Under the pieces are notes generated by a model that worked only from the letters and a program-made list of their open reading frames with translations, searched no databases and had not been told where the DNA came from. Positions 52,112-62,059 of a DNA stretch of 64,000 bases are shown piece after piece. How positions within the stretch are numbered: the stretch's first letter is position 1; every line of letters begins with the position of its first letter. Where the stretch lies: contig CAVZUA010000037.1 in assembly GCA_963778385.1 (NCBI GenBank), positions 18,342 to 82,341 on the forward strand. Reading direction: 5' to 3'. Source of the stretch: DATARH01 sp963778385 (GTDB lineage Bacteria; Pseudomonadota; Alphaproteobacteria; ATCC43930; CGMCC-115725). Made by a program: the position numbers and the translations under genes.

Positions 52112-53309
52112 ATGCGCGATAAGCTCACCGACCGCTTCGCCGCCTCGGCCCCGCCCGGCCTCCATTGGGGCAATGCGGACCGTCGTGCGCCGAAAGGCTT
52201 CCTGCTTAGGGTGACCCAGGCCGGGGCGAGGGCGTGGTGCCTGAACTACCGCGTAAAGGACAGCGGCCGGGAGCGCAGGTTGACCATCGGCGACACCGCG
52301 ACGTGGCCGATCGCCATGGCCCTAGAGCGCGCCGCCGAATTGCGACGCATGATCGATGCCGGCTGCGATCCGCTCGGTGATCTGCAGGACAAACGCGCCG
52401 AGCCCACCGTCGCCGAGCTTGTGAAGCGCTTCGAGGAGGAGGCTCTCTCCAGCCGGGCGGCGCGTACGGCAGCAGAGTACAAGGCGATGCTGGATAAACA
52501 CGTGCTGCCCGCCATCGGGCGGCTTAAAGTCAGCGCCGTCGAGCCCGATGATATTGCGAAGCTGCACCGCCGGATTTCGGCCGAGGGCAAGAAGCGGCGC
52601 GCCGACGCCGTTGTGACGGTCGCGTCGATCGTGTTTGGACAGGCCGTTACCTGGAAATACCGCACCGATAATCCCTGCAAGGGTGCGGTCAGGCGCAACT
52701 CGCCGCCCGGCCGGGAGCGGTTCCTCAATCGCGAGGAGCTTGTCCGGCTGGTTGCGACCCTGGAGCGCTGGCGTGACACGGCGGCTCGACACCGTCGATG
52801 CGCTCAACATTTTGTTGATGACCGGAAGCCGGCGAGGCGAAGTGCTTTCGATGCGTTGGAGCGACGTCGATCTCAATTCGGGCGTCTGGGTCAAGCCGGC
52901 CGCATTGACAAAGCAGCGCAAGCTACACCGGGTACCATTGTCGCCCGAAACGGTCGTGGTGCTGCGGCGGCGGCTGGAAGAGCGCGATGCTCCTGGCCGG
53001 ATCATAGCATTGCGCCGCGACGAGTACGTATTCAAAGGCGGCGGCAATCAAGCCCATATCGGCCGGCTCGAACGCAATTGGCAGGAAATCCGGGCCTCGG
53101 CCGGGCTTGAAGACATGCGAATTCACGATCTAAGGCATTCCTACGCGTCAATGCTGATCGCCGAAGGCCTGAGCCTGCCGATCGTCGGCAGCATGCTCGG
53201 ACACAGCTCGCCATCGATGACCGCGCGATACGCGCATTTATCCGACGATGTGCAGCGCCGGGCTGCTGAAATCGTCGGCAAGATCGTCGGCGGCAGCCGG
53301 AACACCTAA
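52112..53309 (+). pseudogene. Tyrosine recombinase (phage-type integrase), frameshifted
   Basis: The first frame (to about 52780) encodes the N-terminal arm domain (APKGFLLRVTQAGARAWCLN) and core-binding domain (RTAAEYKAMLDKHVLPAIG). The catalytic domain resumes in another frame: LLMTGSRRGEVL (catalytic Arg), HDLRHSYAS (HxxR) and LGHSSPSMTARYAHLSDD (His and nucleophilic Tyr). The shift lies at 52770-52790. It would integrate the element occupying about 52-61.7 kb. If the shift is real, the element can no longer excise by itself. ATG at 52112 is preceded by GGAG. Confidence 0.85.
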
Positions 53310-53340
53310 CGCACGGCCTGCGTCTCTAAAGAACGGCTGC

Positions 53341-53397
53341 ACACGAGCGAAAGCCGCTGGGAGGTCAGGATTGTGCCGCTCGGCGGCTTTTTCGTGT
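53341..53397 (+). terminator. Probable intrinsic terminator after the integrase
   Basis: AAAGCCGC (about 53350-53357) pairs with GCGGCTTT (about 53384-53391), and the flanking ACACGA and TCGTGT add an outer stem. The 3' arm runs into a T tract. It begins ~30 bases after the integrase stop. The loop is long (~26 bases). Confidence 0.55.
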
Positions 53398-53541
53398 CTA
53401 CAGGGCGGCCCGGCGGTCCTGGCGATGTCGTTGCGACCGGATCATAATCAGTGTCGGCGAGGTAGGCGACGGCCGATGCGCATGGCCCGCACCATGCGTC
53501 CTCGCCGCTCTTTACCGTGCGGGCGCCTGCGGGGGCGCGGT

Positions 53542-54318
53542 GTGAGCCTTACCAACGACATCCTGGGGCTGTGGCGCGGCTTCACAAATCCAGAACCGAT
53601 AATCGACGAGACGCCCGCGCTGCGCGCTCGAGCCGAGCGGCTGCTGCGCTGGTTGCTGGATCATCCGGGCCAGGACCATCCGTGTAACTGCCGCGACCCG
53701 GTGCTGAACCCCGAAAATGGCTTTTGGCGGGAACCTTGCCTGCTACATGCGCCGGGTCCGCGGAAGACCGGGCCGACCGGCCGACCGATTTCGGTCCTGA
53801 TGGAGGTGCGCCTAAAAGTCGACCTAATGGCTCACTTCATTGCCCCGTTCCTGCGTTCGGTGTGGGAGCAAGCGCGGCTCGATCCTCCTGAGGTCATCAT
53901 CGAGGTCACTGACGGTTTTCGCCGCAAGATTGTCGATCACGCGGCGATTGACGATCCCGACGTGCTGGGTGGGTGGGTGCAGGTTGGGGACGCGCAGTGG
54001 AAGATCACCGCCGTAAGGAAAACAATGCGGGCGACCGCGCACGAGGCAGCGATAGAGGTTATCACGCCCCCATCGCCTGCTCGTGACAGCGAGCCTGTCA
54101 GCGAAGCCGAGATAAAAAAAGCCTTTCGCAAGATAAAGAAGGTCGAGCAAAAGGTCCCCGCCCAGGACGCGGTTTGGGACCAGCGGCAGGAGCTATTTGC
54201 CGACCGAGCGGTGCCTCAGCGTGAAACGTTCCGCGATATCCACGAGACGCTCTTCGGTAAGCAACGCTCCGGGCCTCGGCCACTGAATTCCGCCGGCGGA
54301 ATGCGTCGGCGGAATTAA
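53542..54318 (+). CDS. Hypothetical protein of the integrated element
   Basis: About 258 residues from a GTG at 53542 (SLTNDILGLWRGFTNPEPII); the frame is open from 53248, and an ATG at 53475 is possible. It has CNCRDPVLNPENGFWREPC with three Cys and, near the C-terminus, a charged coiled-coil-like stretch (EAEIKKAFRKIKKVEQKVPA). I do not recognise a domain. It lies between integrase and primase-like genes, so a replication or regulatory role in the element is possible. Confidence 0.55.
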   Translation: MSLTNDILGLWRGFTNPEPIIDETPALRARAERLLRWLLDHPGQDHPCNCRDPVLNPENGFWREPCLLHAPGPRKTGPTGRPISVLMEVRLKVDLMAHFIAPFLRSVWEQARLDPPEVIIEVTDGFRRKIVDHAAIDDPDVLGGWVQVGDAQWKITAVRKTMRATAHEAAIEVITPPSPARDSEPVSEAEIKKAFRKIKKVEQKVPAQDAVWDQRQELFADRAVPQRETFRDIHETLFGKQRSGPRPLNSAGGMRRRN

Positions 54319-54397
54319 CCTAAGCTACGGCGGAATTGGAAAGCATTCCGAATTTGTGCGCCGTCTTCGCGAATTTTACGCGGGGATGCGTCAACCA

Positions 54398-54685
54398 ATG
54401 AAAGATAAGATCAACACCGACCCCGGCGACGGCGAACCGCTGTTCGGCGAACAGCCGCAGCCCGCCAAGGATTGGGCGCGCGGCATCGTCCGAGGCCGCA
54501 GGGGCGGCGAGCCCAGCGACCGCCAGGTGCAGCTGTTTCTTAAGGCGGTAAAGCCTCCGACATTTAGATTTGGCCATACGGAAGTGCTCTTTCCGTCCCG
54601 CGCGAATAACTGGCTTGCCCGGCTCGCCGAGCAGCAAAATCAGCCACGGCGCCGCCGCGGACGGCCGCGGGCGATCATCGGGTGA
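54398..54685 (+). CDS. Small hypothetical protein of the integrated element
   Basis: A 95-residue protein starting MKDKINTDPGDGEPLFGEQP and ending in a basic tail (QNQPRRRRGRPRAIIG) with an AT-hook-like GRPR. The basic end suggests DNA or RNA contact. GTG and ATG starts at 54356 and 54386 are alternatives. Function unknown. Confidence 0.5.
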   Translation: MKDKINTDPGDGEPLFGEQPQPAKDWARGIVRGRRGGEPSDRQVQLFLKAVKPPTFRFGHTEVLFPSRANNWLARLAEQQNQPRRRRGRPRAIIG

Positions 54686-54921
54686 CCCGCCGTGAAAATA
54701 GGACCGCCCGGTAGGCCGGCGGAGCCTCACCGAGGGCGGCTCGGGGTCTCCCGACCGCGGAAGAACGAGGCGCAAATACCCCAAAAAACCCAATGCGGTG
54801 CGACCTGGCGGGGCGGCCGCCTTGCGACGGGCGCGGCTTCTTGTTGCCGACGTGGGACGAACCGATGCAGAACTTAGTATTCGCAGCCAGCACAACCCTC
54901 AGCGCCGCGGCGGGCTGACCC

Positions 54922-56310
54922 GTGGCCCCCCCGGATGCGGTCCGGTATGTCACGACGCCGGCGATCAAGGCCGCCGTCAACGGCCGCGAGGGCGATATCC
55001 TCGACCGGCTGGGCATCGCCTGGCGCAATGGCCGCCAGCACATTTCCTGCCCCTATCCTGACCACGACGACCACAATCCAAGCTGGCGCTGGGACGAGAA
55101 GCGTAACCGCGCCTACTGCACCTGCATCACGGAGCGCGGGTCGGACGGGATTTTTGACGTCATCGCCAAGGTGGCGAAGCTCGACTTCGCCGCCGCCAAG
55201 CTCCGCGCCGCCGAGCTGCTCGGCCGCAGCGACCTGATCAAGGTCAAGGGCGACGGTGCGGGGCAGAAGACCGACGCCGCCAGCCTGCTGAGCCCACCCG
55301 CCGAGGGCCGCGACGACAGTTTGGTAAGCCTGTATCTCGCGACCCGGCTCGGCCTCGACGATCTGGGGGCGGTGCCGCTACCGACCACCAAGGCGGTCGG
55401 CTGGCGCTTGCTCGGCTACTACGACCCCCCCGACAAGACAGGCGGCCGACCCAAGCTCGTCGCCTCACCACCCTGCGCTGTCTTCGAGACCGTCGCAGTG
55501 GACGGCCGCCGGCACGCACATCGCATCTACCTCAACGCCGAGGGCACCGGCAAGGCCGAGCTGGGACCCCTGCCCAACGGCAAAGCCCGTGATCCGAAGA
55601 AATCGGCGCGGCGGGGCGAAGATCAGCCCTCGACCGCCGGGTGTTGCGTCGTGTGGGGAAAGGTCGAGACCGCGCCGCACGAGATCGTCGCCGAGGGCAT
55701 CGAGAACGCCGCCACGATCGCCTATGCTTTCGCCGACGAGATCGCTACGGGCGAAATCGCTGTGCTGTCGGCGATAACCGCTGGCGGCATCGAGGCGCTC
55801 ACAGCCTGGCCCGCGGCCAGGACGGTGACGATCGCCGCCGACCGCGACGAGGCCAAGCAGGGCGCCGGCTTCAAGCGCGGCGAGAAGGCGGCGCGTCGGT
55901 TTGCGGCCCGGATGGACCGGCAACAGCACATCTCACAGCTGGCCCTGCCCGGCCAACCCGGCAACAACACGGACTTTCTCGACCTGCTGCTGGCCCACGG
56001 TATTGCCGATGTACGCGCTGCGGTACTCGCCGCCGAGCCGATCGAGCCGACACCGCAGGAGATCGCCGAGGGTGTCCAGCTCGAAGACTTCTACGCTTAC
56101 ATGGAACAGCACAATTACATCTATGCGCCGACCCGCGCGCCGTGGCCGCGCGGTAGCGTCAACGCCCGTCTCCCGCCGGTTCCGCTCTTCAACCCGGACG
56201 GGACGCCCGTGCTCGACGAGAAGGGCAACCAGGTCGAGATCCTCCCGTCGAGTTGGCTCGACAAGCACCGACCCGTCGAGCAGATAACCTGGGCGCCGGG
56301 CGGCCGATGA
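54922..56310 (+). CDS. Primase-like protein with CHC2-type zinc finger and Toprim domain
   Basis: 462 residues from a GTG at 54922. ISCPYPDHDDHNPSWRW and YCTC near residues 42-75 form a CHC2-type zinc site. EIVAEGIENAATIAYA and VTIAADRDEAKQGAG give the acidic Toprim residues of DnaG/phage-type primases. The protein probably once continued into the helicase encoded by the next, frameshifted stretch, because the frame ends at EQITWAPGGR just where the homologous reading moves to the ATG at 56307. It would start DNA synthesis when the element replicates. Confidence 0.75.
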   Translation: MAPPDAVRYVTTPAIKAAVNGREGDILDRLGIAWRNGRQHISCPYPDHDDHNPSWRWDEKRNRAYCTCITERGSDGIFDVIAKVAKLDFAAAKLRAAELLGRSDLIKVKGDGAGQKTDAASLLSPPAEGRDDSLVSLYLATRLGLDDLGAVPLPTTKAVGWRLLGYYDPPDKTGGRPKLVASPPCAVFETVAVDGRRHAHRIYLNAEGTGKAELGPLPNGKARDPKKSARRGEDQPSTAGCCVVWGKVETAPHEIVAEGIENAATIAYAFADEIATGEIAVLSAITAGGIEALTAWPAARTVTIAADRDEAKQGAGFKRGEKAARRFAARMDRQQHISQLALPGQPGNNTDFLDLLLAHGIADVRAAVLAAEPIEPTPQEIAEGVQLEDFYAYMEQHNYIYAPTRAPWPRGSVNARLPPVPLFNPDGTPVLDEKGNQVEILPSSWLDKHRPVEQITWAPGGR

Positions 56311-57379
56311 TCATCCGCGACCGGTTGATCTCCGAGGGCGGCTGGATCGAGCGTCGCAAGCGTCAGCGTGTTCAATCTGTACCGGCCCCCGCTGCTGCCG
56401 CACGGCGACCCGGATAAGGCTGGCCGCTGGATCGATCACGTCGACAAGGTGTACCAGCGAGGATGCCGAACACATTCGCTGCTGGCTGGCGCACCGAGTG
56501 CAGAGCCCGCAGGACAAGATCAATCACGCGCTGGTGCTTGGCGGCTTGCAGGGCATCGGCAAGGACAGCCTGCTCGAGCCGGTCAAGCGCGCGGTCGGCC
56601 CGTGGAATGTTGCCGAGCCATCACCGACGCAACTCGCTCGGACGTTTCAACGGCTTCGTGAAATCGGTGATCCTGCGGATCAGCGAAGCACGCGATCTCG
56701 GCGACATCGACCGCTATCAATTTTACGAGCACTTGAAGGTCTACTGCGCGGCCCCGCCCGACGTGCTGCGTGTCGACGAGAAGAACCTGCGCGAATACAA
56801 CATCCTCAACTGTCTGCGGCGTCGATCATCACCACCAACCACAAAACCGACGGCATCTACCTGCCGGCCGACGATCGCCGCCACTACGTGGCGTGGTCGA
56901 ACCTGACCAAGGAAAACTTCACGCAGGATTACTGGGGCGACCTGTGGCGCTGGTACGACAGCGGCGGCGACCGGCATGTCGCGGCCTATCTCGCCCAGCT
57001 CGACCTGAGCGGCTTTAACCCAAAGGCGCCGCCGCCGAAGACCACGGCCTTCTGGGACATCGTCGACGCCAGCCGCGCGCCCGAGGACGCCGAGCTAGCC
57101 GAGGTCCTCGAACATCTCAAAAACCCTCCCGCGGTCACCCTGATATCGGTGGCCAACGCCGCAGACAGCATACTTAACAACGATTTCGCGTACTGGCTCC
57201 GGGATCGCAGGAACCGCCGGGTCATCCCGCACCGCTTCGAAGCCTGCGGGTATGTGCCAGTACGCAACCCAGACCGTGACACGGGGCTTTGGGTGATCGA
57301 TGGCCGTCGCCAGGTGGTCTACGCCAAGGACGCGCTCTCTCTCGGCGATCAGACAAGTGCCGCGGCGAAGCTGCGGTGA
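56307..57379 (+). pseudogene. Broken DUF5906/D5-like helicase part of the primase-helicase
   Basis: The homologous sequence is spread over several frames: MIIRDRLISEGGWIER at 56307, FNLYRPPLLPHGDPDKAG near 56371, then DKINHALVLGGLQGIGKDSL (Walker A) near 56516. GRFNGFVKSVILRISEARDL is in a further frame near 56660, and TTNHKTDGIYLPADDRRHYV (sensor region) near 56830 runs to the stop at 57379. At least four indels separate these pieces. The intact tail has WRDRRN-like and HRFEACGYVPVRNPDRDTGL segments. It looks like a dead helicase of the element's replication module. Confidence 0.7.
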
Positions 57380-57745
57380 TGAAGGAACCCCGGCAATGAA
57401 AGCAGTGAAGGCAGTGATTTTCACACGTGTTCACGAGCGGCCGCGGGCGGCTGCTCGGTCGGCCTTGGGAGGTGCCTGTCCACGGCTCGAACAGTCCTCC
57501 GCGCAGGCACGCGCGACACCCGCCCGTGTAGCAGTGAAAATTTCACTGCCTTCACTGCTTCCACTGCTCGGCGACGATCGCTCCGCCGGATCTATCAACC
57601 GCAGAAATGCTGGTTTTTCCGGCCAAAATCCGCTTCGGCCATCCCCCGACCCCTGCGGCACGAAGGATCGCCGATGCCGGCCACCCCGCTCAGGGATGGC
57701 AAGCCGACAGAGTGCCTCGACACCAGAAAACGAGGGGAAAAGGCT
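57380..57745. other. Gene-free interval with CAGTGA/TCACTG repeats
   Basis: A 366-bp stretch with no convincing gene. GCAGTGAAGGCAGTGA (57402-57417) is the perfect reverse complement of TCACTGCCTTCACTGC (57543-57558), and GCAGTGAAAATTTCACTGC (57531-57549) is a palindrome. Hexamers CAGTGA or TCACTG recur at ~9-base steps, like iterons or an operator array. It may be the element's replication origin or a control region for the downstream GHKL gene. Confidence 0.55.
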
Positions 57746-59154
57746 ATGGCTCGACGCCTCGGCGAGCATCCATTGACCAATGCCGAGAAAAATCGGCGTT
57801 ACGCGCGAGCGCCGGCGGCGCGCCTGCATCGTGAGACGTTCCGCACATCCCGGTTGCTCGAATTCTGCTCCGAAAAGGAGCTGACCGCGCAGACCGGCCA
57901 CGAGCCCGTAGACTGGCCGCTCGTCATCCTGAAGGAGCTGGCCGACAACGCGATCGACGCCTGCGAGGAGGCCGGCATCGCGCCGGAAATCGTGATCAAG
58001 GTATCGACTGCGCCCGGCGAGATTTCGATAAGCGACAACGGCCCCGGGCTGCCGGCGGAGACCATCAGCGCCGTTCTCGATTACACGGTTCGGGCATCGT
58101 CTCGCGAGGCGTACTGCAGCCCGACCAGAGGCGCACAGGGCAATGCGCTGAAAACGATCTGCGCCATGCCGTTCTGCCTCGACGGCAATGTCGGGCGCGT
58201 CCGCATCGATGCGGATGGCTTGTCGCACCGGATCGGCTTCTCGGTCGACCAACTGCGGCAGGAACCGGTAATCGCGCACGAGGTCGCCAGAATGCCCACG
58301 CCCGCGGGCACGACCGTTACCGTCTTCTGGCCGGATTCAGCTTGCTCAATCCTAGCCGAAGCGAAATCGCGATTTGTACAAATTGCCTCGGACTTCGCCT
58401 GGCTGAACCCCCACGCCAGGATCACCCTGATTTGGGACGGCGAGATCAAGGTCCAGGCGGAGCCCTCCGACCCCACCTGGAAAAGGTGGATCCCGTCGCT
58501 GCCCACAAGCGCCCACTGGTACGATCTGACCCGGTTCGAGCGGTACATCGCCGCGCACGTCGCGCACGATCGGGATACCGACCGCCACCCAGAGCGCACG
58601 GTTCGAGAGTTCATCGGCGAACTTGACGGCTTCCGGCGCAGCGCCAGCCAGAAGCGCGTACTCGACGAGACCTCGATGCACCGCTTGGCGCTGTCGAGCC
58701 TATTCGGTCCGGCGGGCGAGCCGCACCGCGACCGGATCGCCGAGCTTCTGCACGCCTGCAAAAAGCACAGCCGCCCGGTTAAGCCGCATCTGCTGGGACT
58801 GATCGGCAAGGATCATTTGCTGGCCCGGTTCGAGGCCGCCGGCGTGCACAAGGAAACCTTCAAGTACAAGAAGGCGGTCGGCGAAATCCATGGCTTGCCC
58901 TGGGTCGTCGAAACCGCATTCGGCTACTGCCCCGGGAAGGTGACGGCCGGCGGATCATCACCGGGGTCAATTTCTCGGTCGCCGTCGGCAATCCCTTCCG
59001 GTCCTTCCGCGGCTATGGCGGCGAGGGACTGGAAGCACATCTCCGGGAGCTGCGGGTCGGAAGTAGCGAACCGATCGTCGTCGTCCTGCACTACACCTGC
59101 CCTCGGGTCGAATTCACCGATCGCGGCAAGACCGCGCTCGTCATCCCGGAGTGA
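57746..59154 (+). pseudogene. GHKL ATPase, topoisomerase VI subunit B-like (single frameshift)
   Basis: From the ATG at 57746 (strong GAGGGG site) the N-terminal domain is a GHKL ATPase: LKELADNAIDACEEAG (N box), ISDNGPGLP (G1) and TRGAQGNALKTI (G2 lid). A transducer-like region follows. Near 58932 the reading shifts; the other frame continues RRIITGVNFSVAVGNPF, VVVLHYTCPRVEFTDRG and ends at 59154, six bases before the next ATG. The unrestored frame runs to 59185. Topo VIB-like subunits use ATP to gate DNA through the A subunit. The neighbouring Topo VIA-like gene makes this assignment stronger than motif evidence alone. Confidence 0.72.
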
Positions 59155-59159
59155 TCGCG

Positions 59160-60408
59160 ATGGCGAAATTCACCTCACCGGCTGACGCGATCCTCGGGTT
59201 GACCAAATCGGTCGCCCAAGATTGGACAAAGCAGCGAAAGGCTGAAGAGCGCAACGCCAACGCCGCTGCCTGGCGCACAACTCGGCTGATCAGGTCGCGG
59301 CGCATGACTATCCGGGAGGCCGCCTTCCAGGTCATGGATGATGCCTATGACAAGGCGAGCGCAGGCGGCACACTGCCGGTCAACCCCCGCCAAATCTATT
59401 ACGCCGCGCGGCGCGCCATCCTATTAGCGACAGGTGCGGACACACTGGAGAGCGGATATTTCCTGCAGACGCTGCTCCCCGAATACCAGGAACGAGTACG
59501 ACTGCGATCACTGGGATCTGATCTGGGATTCCCGGGGGCATTTTACTGAGCCCCACACCGGGCTGGTCGTGCCAATCGGCACGCTTCAGGTGCGCCAGTA
59601 TGTGGGCGATCGCCCACGGCTAGGGGATCCGGTCGAGATAGACCCCAATCAGCTCTATCCGACGAAGGGACCCGAGCACCGGTACAACACTGTCCTCTTC
59701 GTCGAGAAAGAGGGCTTCGATCCGATTTTCGAGGCTGCTCACATATCCGACCGGTTCGACGTCGCGATCATGAGCACCAAGGGCATGAGCACGACGTCCG
59801 CGAGGCTCTTGCTTGATCGGCTGGTGGACCGCGGCGTCGAGAAGATACTGGTGTTGCACGATTTCGACGTCAGCGGCTTCAGCATCTTCGGAACGCTTGG
59901 CACCAACTCCCGCCGCTACACTTTCAAGAACGAGGTGCCGATCATCGATATCGGCCTGCGGCTCAGCGACATCGATGAGCTGGGCCTGCTTCACGAGCCG
60001 TTCACCGCCAAGAAAAACCCCCGCTCGGTCGCCGAAACTTTAAGGCGCCACGGCGCCACCCAGGACGAAATCGATCTCCTGATCCAGCGAACCAGTGGCT
60101 TCCGCGGGTTTGAGGGCGAACGGGTCGAATTGAACGCGATGACCTCCGACGAGCTCGTCGACTTCATCGAGCGCAAGTTCGAGGAACACGGGGTCAGCAA
60201 GATCATCCCCACCGATGACGTCCTGGAACAGCACGCTCGGCGCATGCTGGAGCGTCACGCGGTACTCCGGGAACTCGACAAGCTTCTCCCCGAGATCCGC
60301 AAGCGGGTAGCCGAAACCAAGCTGCCGGAAGACCTGCGCGCCCGCGTCGAAGAGCTGCTCGAAGATAATCCCGAGCTGCCCTGGGATGCGGCAGTCGCCA
60401 ACATATAG
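59160..60408 (+). pseudogene. Spo11/topoisomerase VI subunit A-like protein (single frameshift)
   Basis: About 415 residues when read across a one-base shift near 59489. The N-terminal winged-helix part has PVNPRQIYYAARRAIL with the probable catalytic Tyr. The Toprim domain has VLFVEKEGFDPIFEAA (metal Glu), IMSTKGMSTTSARLLLDRL and LVLHDFDVSGFSIFG (DxD). A helical tail follows (LEDNPELPWD). This is the Topo VIA/Spo11 layout, also seen in MksG/JetD nucleases of Wadjet systems. It starts six bases after the GHKL gene. The start ATG at 59160 follows an in-frame GTG at 59151. Confidence 0.75.
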
Positions 60409-60415
60409 CGGACCA

Positions 60416-60679
60416 ATGACCAGCGCCGTCGCCAAGCCGCTCGACCGCGAGTGCCTCGCGTGCCTGCTCGGGATGTTGGGCTCTGATTATCAGGCGCAGT
60501 GCAACGCCCACGAGAAGCTAAAGGATATGGCGGTCCCCGAACCCTACGAAACGCCGCAACCCATCACCACGTCCGCACCCGAGCTGCTCTATTCGAGCCG
60601 CGACGACTGGCGCGCCGCGACCGAGAAGCTGATCGGCTATCGAGACCTCGGCGTCGATCGGGGGGAGGAGAACTGTTGA
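60416..60679 (+). CDS. Small phage-type hypothetical protein
   Basis: An 87-residue protein, MTSAVAKPLDRECLACLLGM, with LLGMLGSDYQAQCNAHEKL resembling a short motif (RLLGMLGSDxxGExxNAA) I recall in many prophage proteins. It starts 8 bases after the Topo VIA-like stop. Its C-terminal half is not family-like, so it may be a remnant. Function unknown. Confidence 0.45.
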   Translation: MTSAVAKPLDRECLACLLGMLGSDYQAQCNAHEKLKDMAVPEPYETPQPITTSAPELLYSSRDDWRAATEKLIGYRDLGVDRGEENC

Positions 60680-61059
60680 CCCAGACTGGCCTTGCGCGCC
60701 GCCATCGATTGGCGCCGACGGCGACCCTAGAGCTGTTCCCCTGCGTCGACTTGGGGTCACATCGACCGGCCGGTGACAATTGCGTTCGGCCGATCGGCAA
60801 TCGTGCAGCTGGTCGTCGCGGCCGCGCGGGGTCGGCACCGCCGAAATCAGCGATCGCGCGCCAGGTGCAGGAATTGCGGTCGTCGTCGAGGCCCAGCATA
60901 AGGCGCTCTGGACGATCTGCGCGTCCTGCGTCAGCAGCGCCGCGACACGCCGAGATACCGGCCTCGAGTGTTGCGCCGGCTGGTCGAGATCGAGCGGCAC
61001 CTGCGCCTCGTCGAGATACCCCAGGCGCCGCGGATCGGCCGGCGCCGACCGCTCGATGG

Positions 61060-61651
61060 CTAGAGGTAGCCGTGCCGCCGCAGCCACGACTCAACCCAGC
61101 GCGCATTGCTGCGCTGCTCGGCCGGGGTCGGCTCTCGCCATTCCGGCGCGGCGCGCATCCGGCCGCCATCTCGTCGAGGGTTTTCATCACCCATTCCGCG
61201 CATCGCCACCCGCCGCTGTCAGCGCGGCTTGGCGGCGGCGCTCAAGCTCGTCGTCGAGCAGCGCGAGAAACTCGGCAGCGCGCCCGCTCATCGCTTGATC
61301 AGTTGCAGCGCAGGCTTGCCACCGGCCAGCTGGCGCTCGTGCCCGAGCTGCGCCTCGCGCACCGCGACCAACTCCGCATCGGTCATCGGAACGGCGCCTT
61401 CGCGGTAAGATCTGATCTCGGCCGCGGGTGCAGATAGGCAGAACCGAGATGCACAACATGTCGCGATATTTGGCGTCTAGGGTTTCGTCGGCGATCCTGT
61501 CGAGCAGCCGATATAACGGCAGCTGCTCGTCCTTCTCGGCGAGCCGCGGCAACACTTCGGCGAGCACGTCGCGCCGGTTTCTGCTGCCCTTTGGCCTGCC
61601 GGCGCCGCGCCGCGCGCCGCCTTTTCCTACGCCTGTCGGCTTCCTCGCCAT
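61060..61651 (-). pseudogene. Phage-type gene remnants with a GRPKGS-type basic N-terminus
   Basis: From ATG at 61651 the frame encodes KGGARRGAGRPKGSRNRRDV and DEQLPLYRLLDRIADETLD, then degenerates near 61440. Family-like pieces recur in other frames: IRSYREGAVPMTDAELVAVR to about 61290, then ATPAEQ-type text ending WVESWLRRHGYL near 61060. This looks like one to three small phage-packaging or regulatory genes disrupted by indels. The interval 60680-61059 to its left also holds only degenerate minus-strand reading. Confidence 0.45.
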
Positions 61652-62050
61652 GGGGCATAAGAATACACCAGTTGTTTTTCAGATGCCCCACCTTAGCGCA
61701 GTCAAGAGACAGCCCTGACCGCAAACAAATTCCCTCGCACGCCTGGCTCGCAACCAGATCCGCGGCGAGCAACAGAGCTCCCGCCTGCAACCGTCGTCGA
61801 CGATATGCCCCCGTCGGTTGTGGTTCCGCGACGTACCGGCTTGCGGTAAACCGGCATTTCCGCGGCGTAACCAGATTGTCGCCCTGGCTGTTCACTTGGA
61901 AATAACTCATCTTTTACAAATCTTTATGAGCGGAGTTATTTTGCGTATCAGCAAATTGTCAGCACGCGGAGCCATGGCGGCCGGCAAAGGCTGTGGGCTG
62001 TCTGATGCTTTGCTTTCGCCGCGCAACGCACGACACAAGCCGCCGAAAGC
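61652..62050. other. Gene-poor interval left of the IS element
   Basis: About 400 bp with no convincing gene. TGGGGCAT (near 61651) pairs with ATGCCCCA (near 61682) just upstream of the minus-strand remnant and could be an operator. The region around 61905-61960 is notably AT-richer than its surroundings (for example CATCTTTTACAAATCTTTATG), consistent with foreign or promoter DNA. Confidence 0.4.
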
Positions 62051-62059
62051 GGATATCGG
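62051..62059. repeat. Target-site duplication, left copy
   Basis: GGATATCGG directly left of the IS256-type element; the identical nonamer is at 63492-63500 on the right. It shows that the element inserted here rather than being assembled by chance. Confidence 0.75.

Noticed and set aside
57300..57776. 158-codon frame spanning the CAGTGA repeat region
   Set aside because: It overlaps the helicase tail and the GHKL start, begins without a ribosome site, and encodes repeat-driven sequence rather than a domain.
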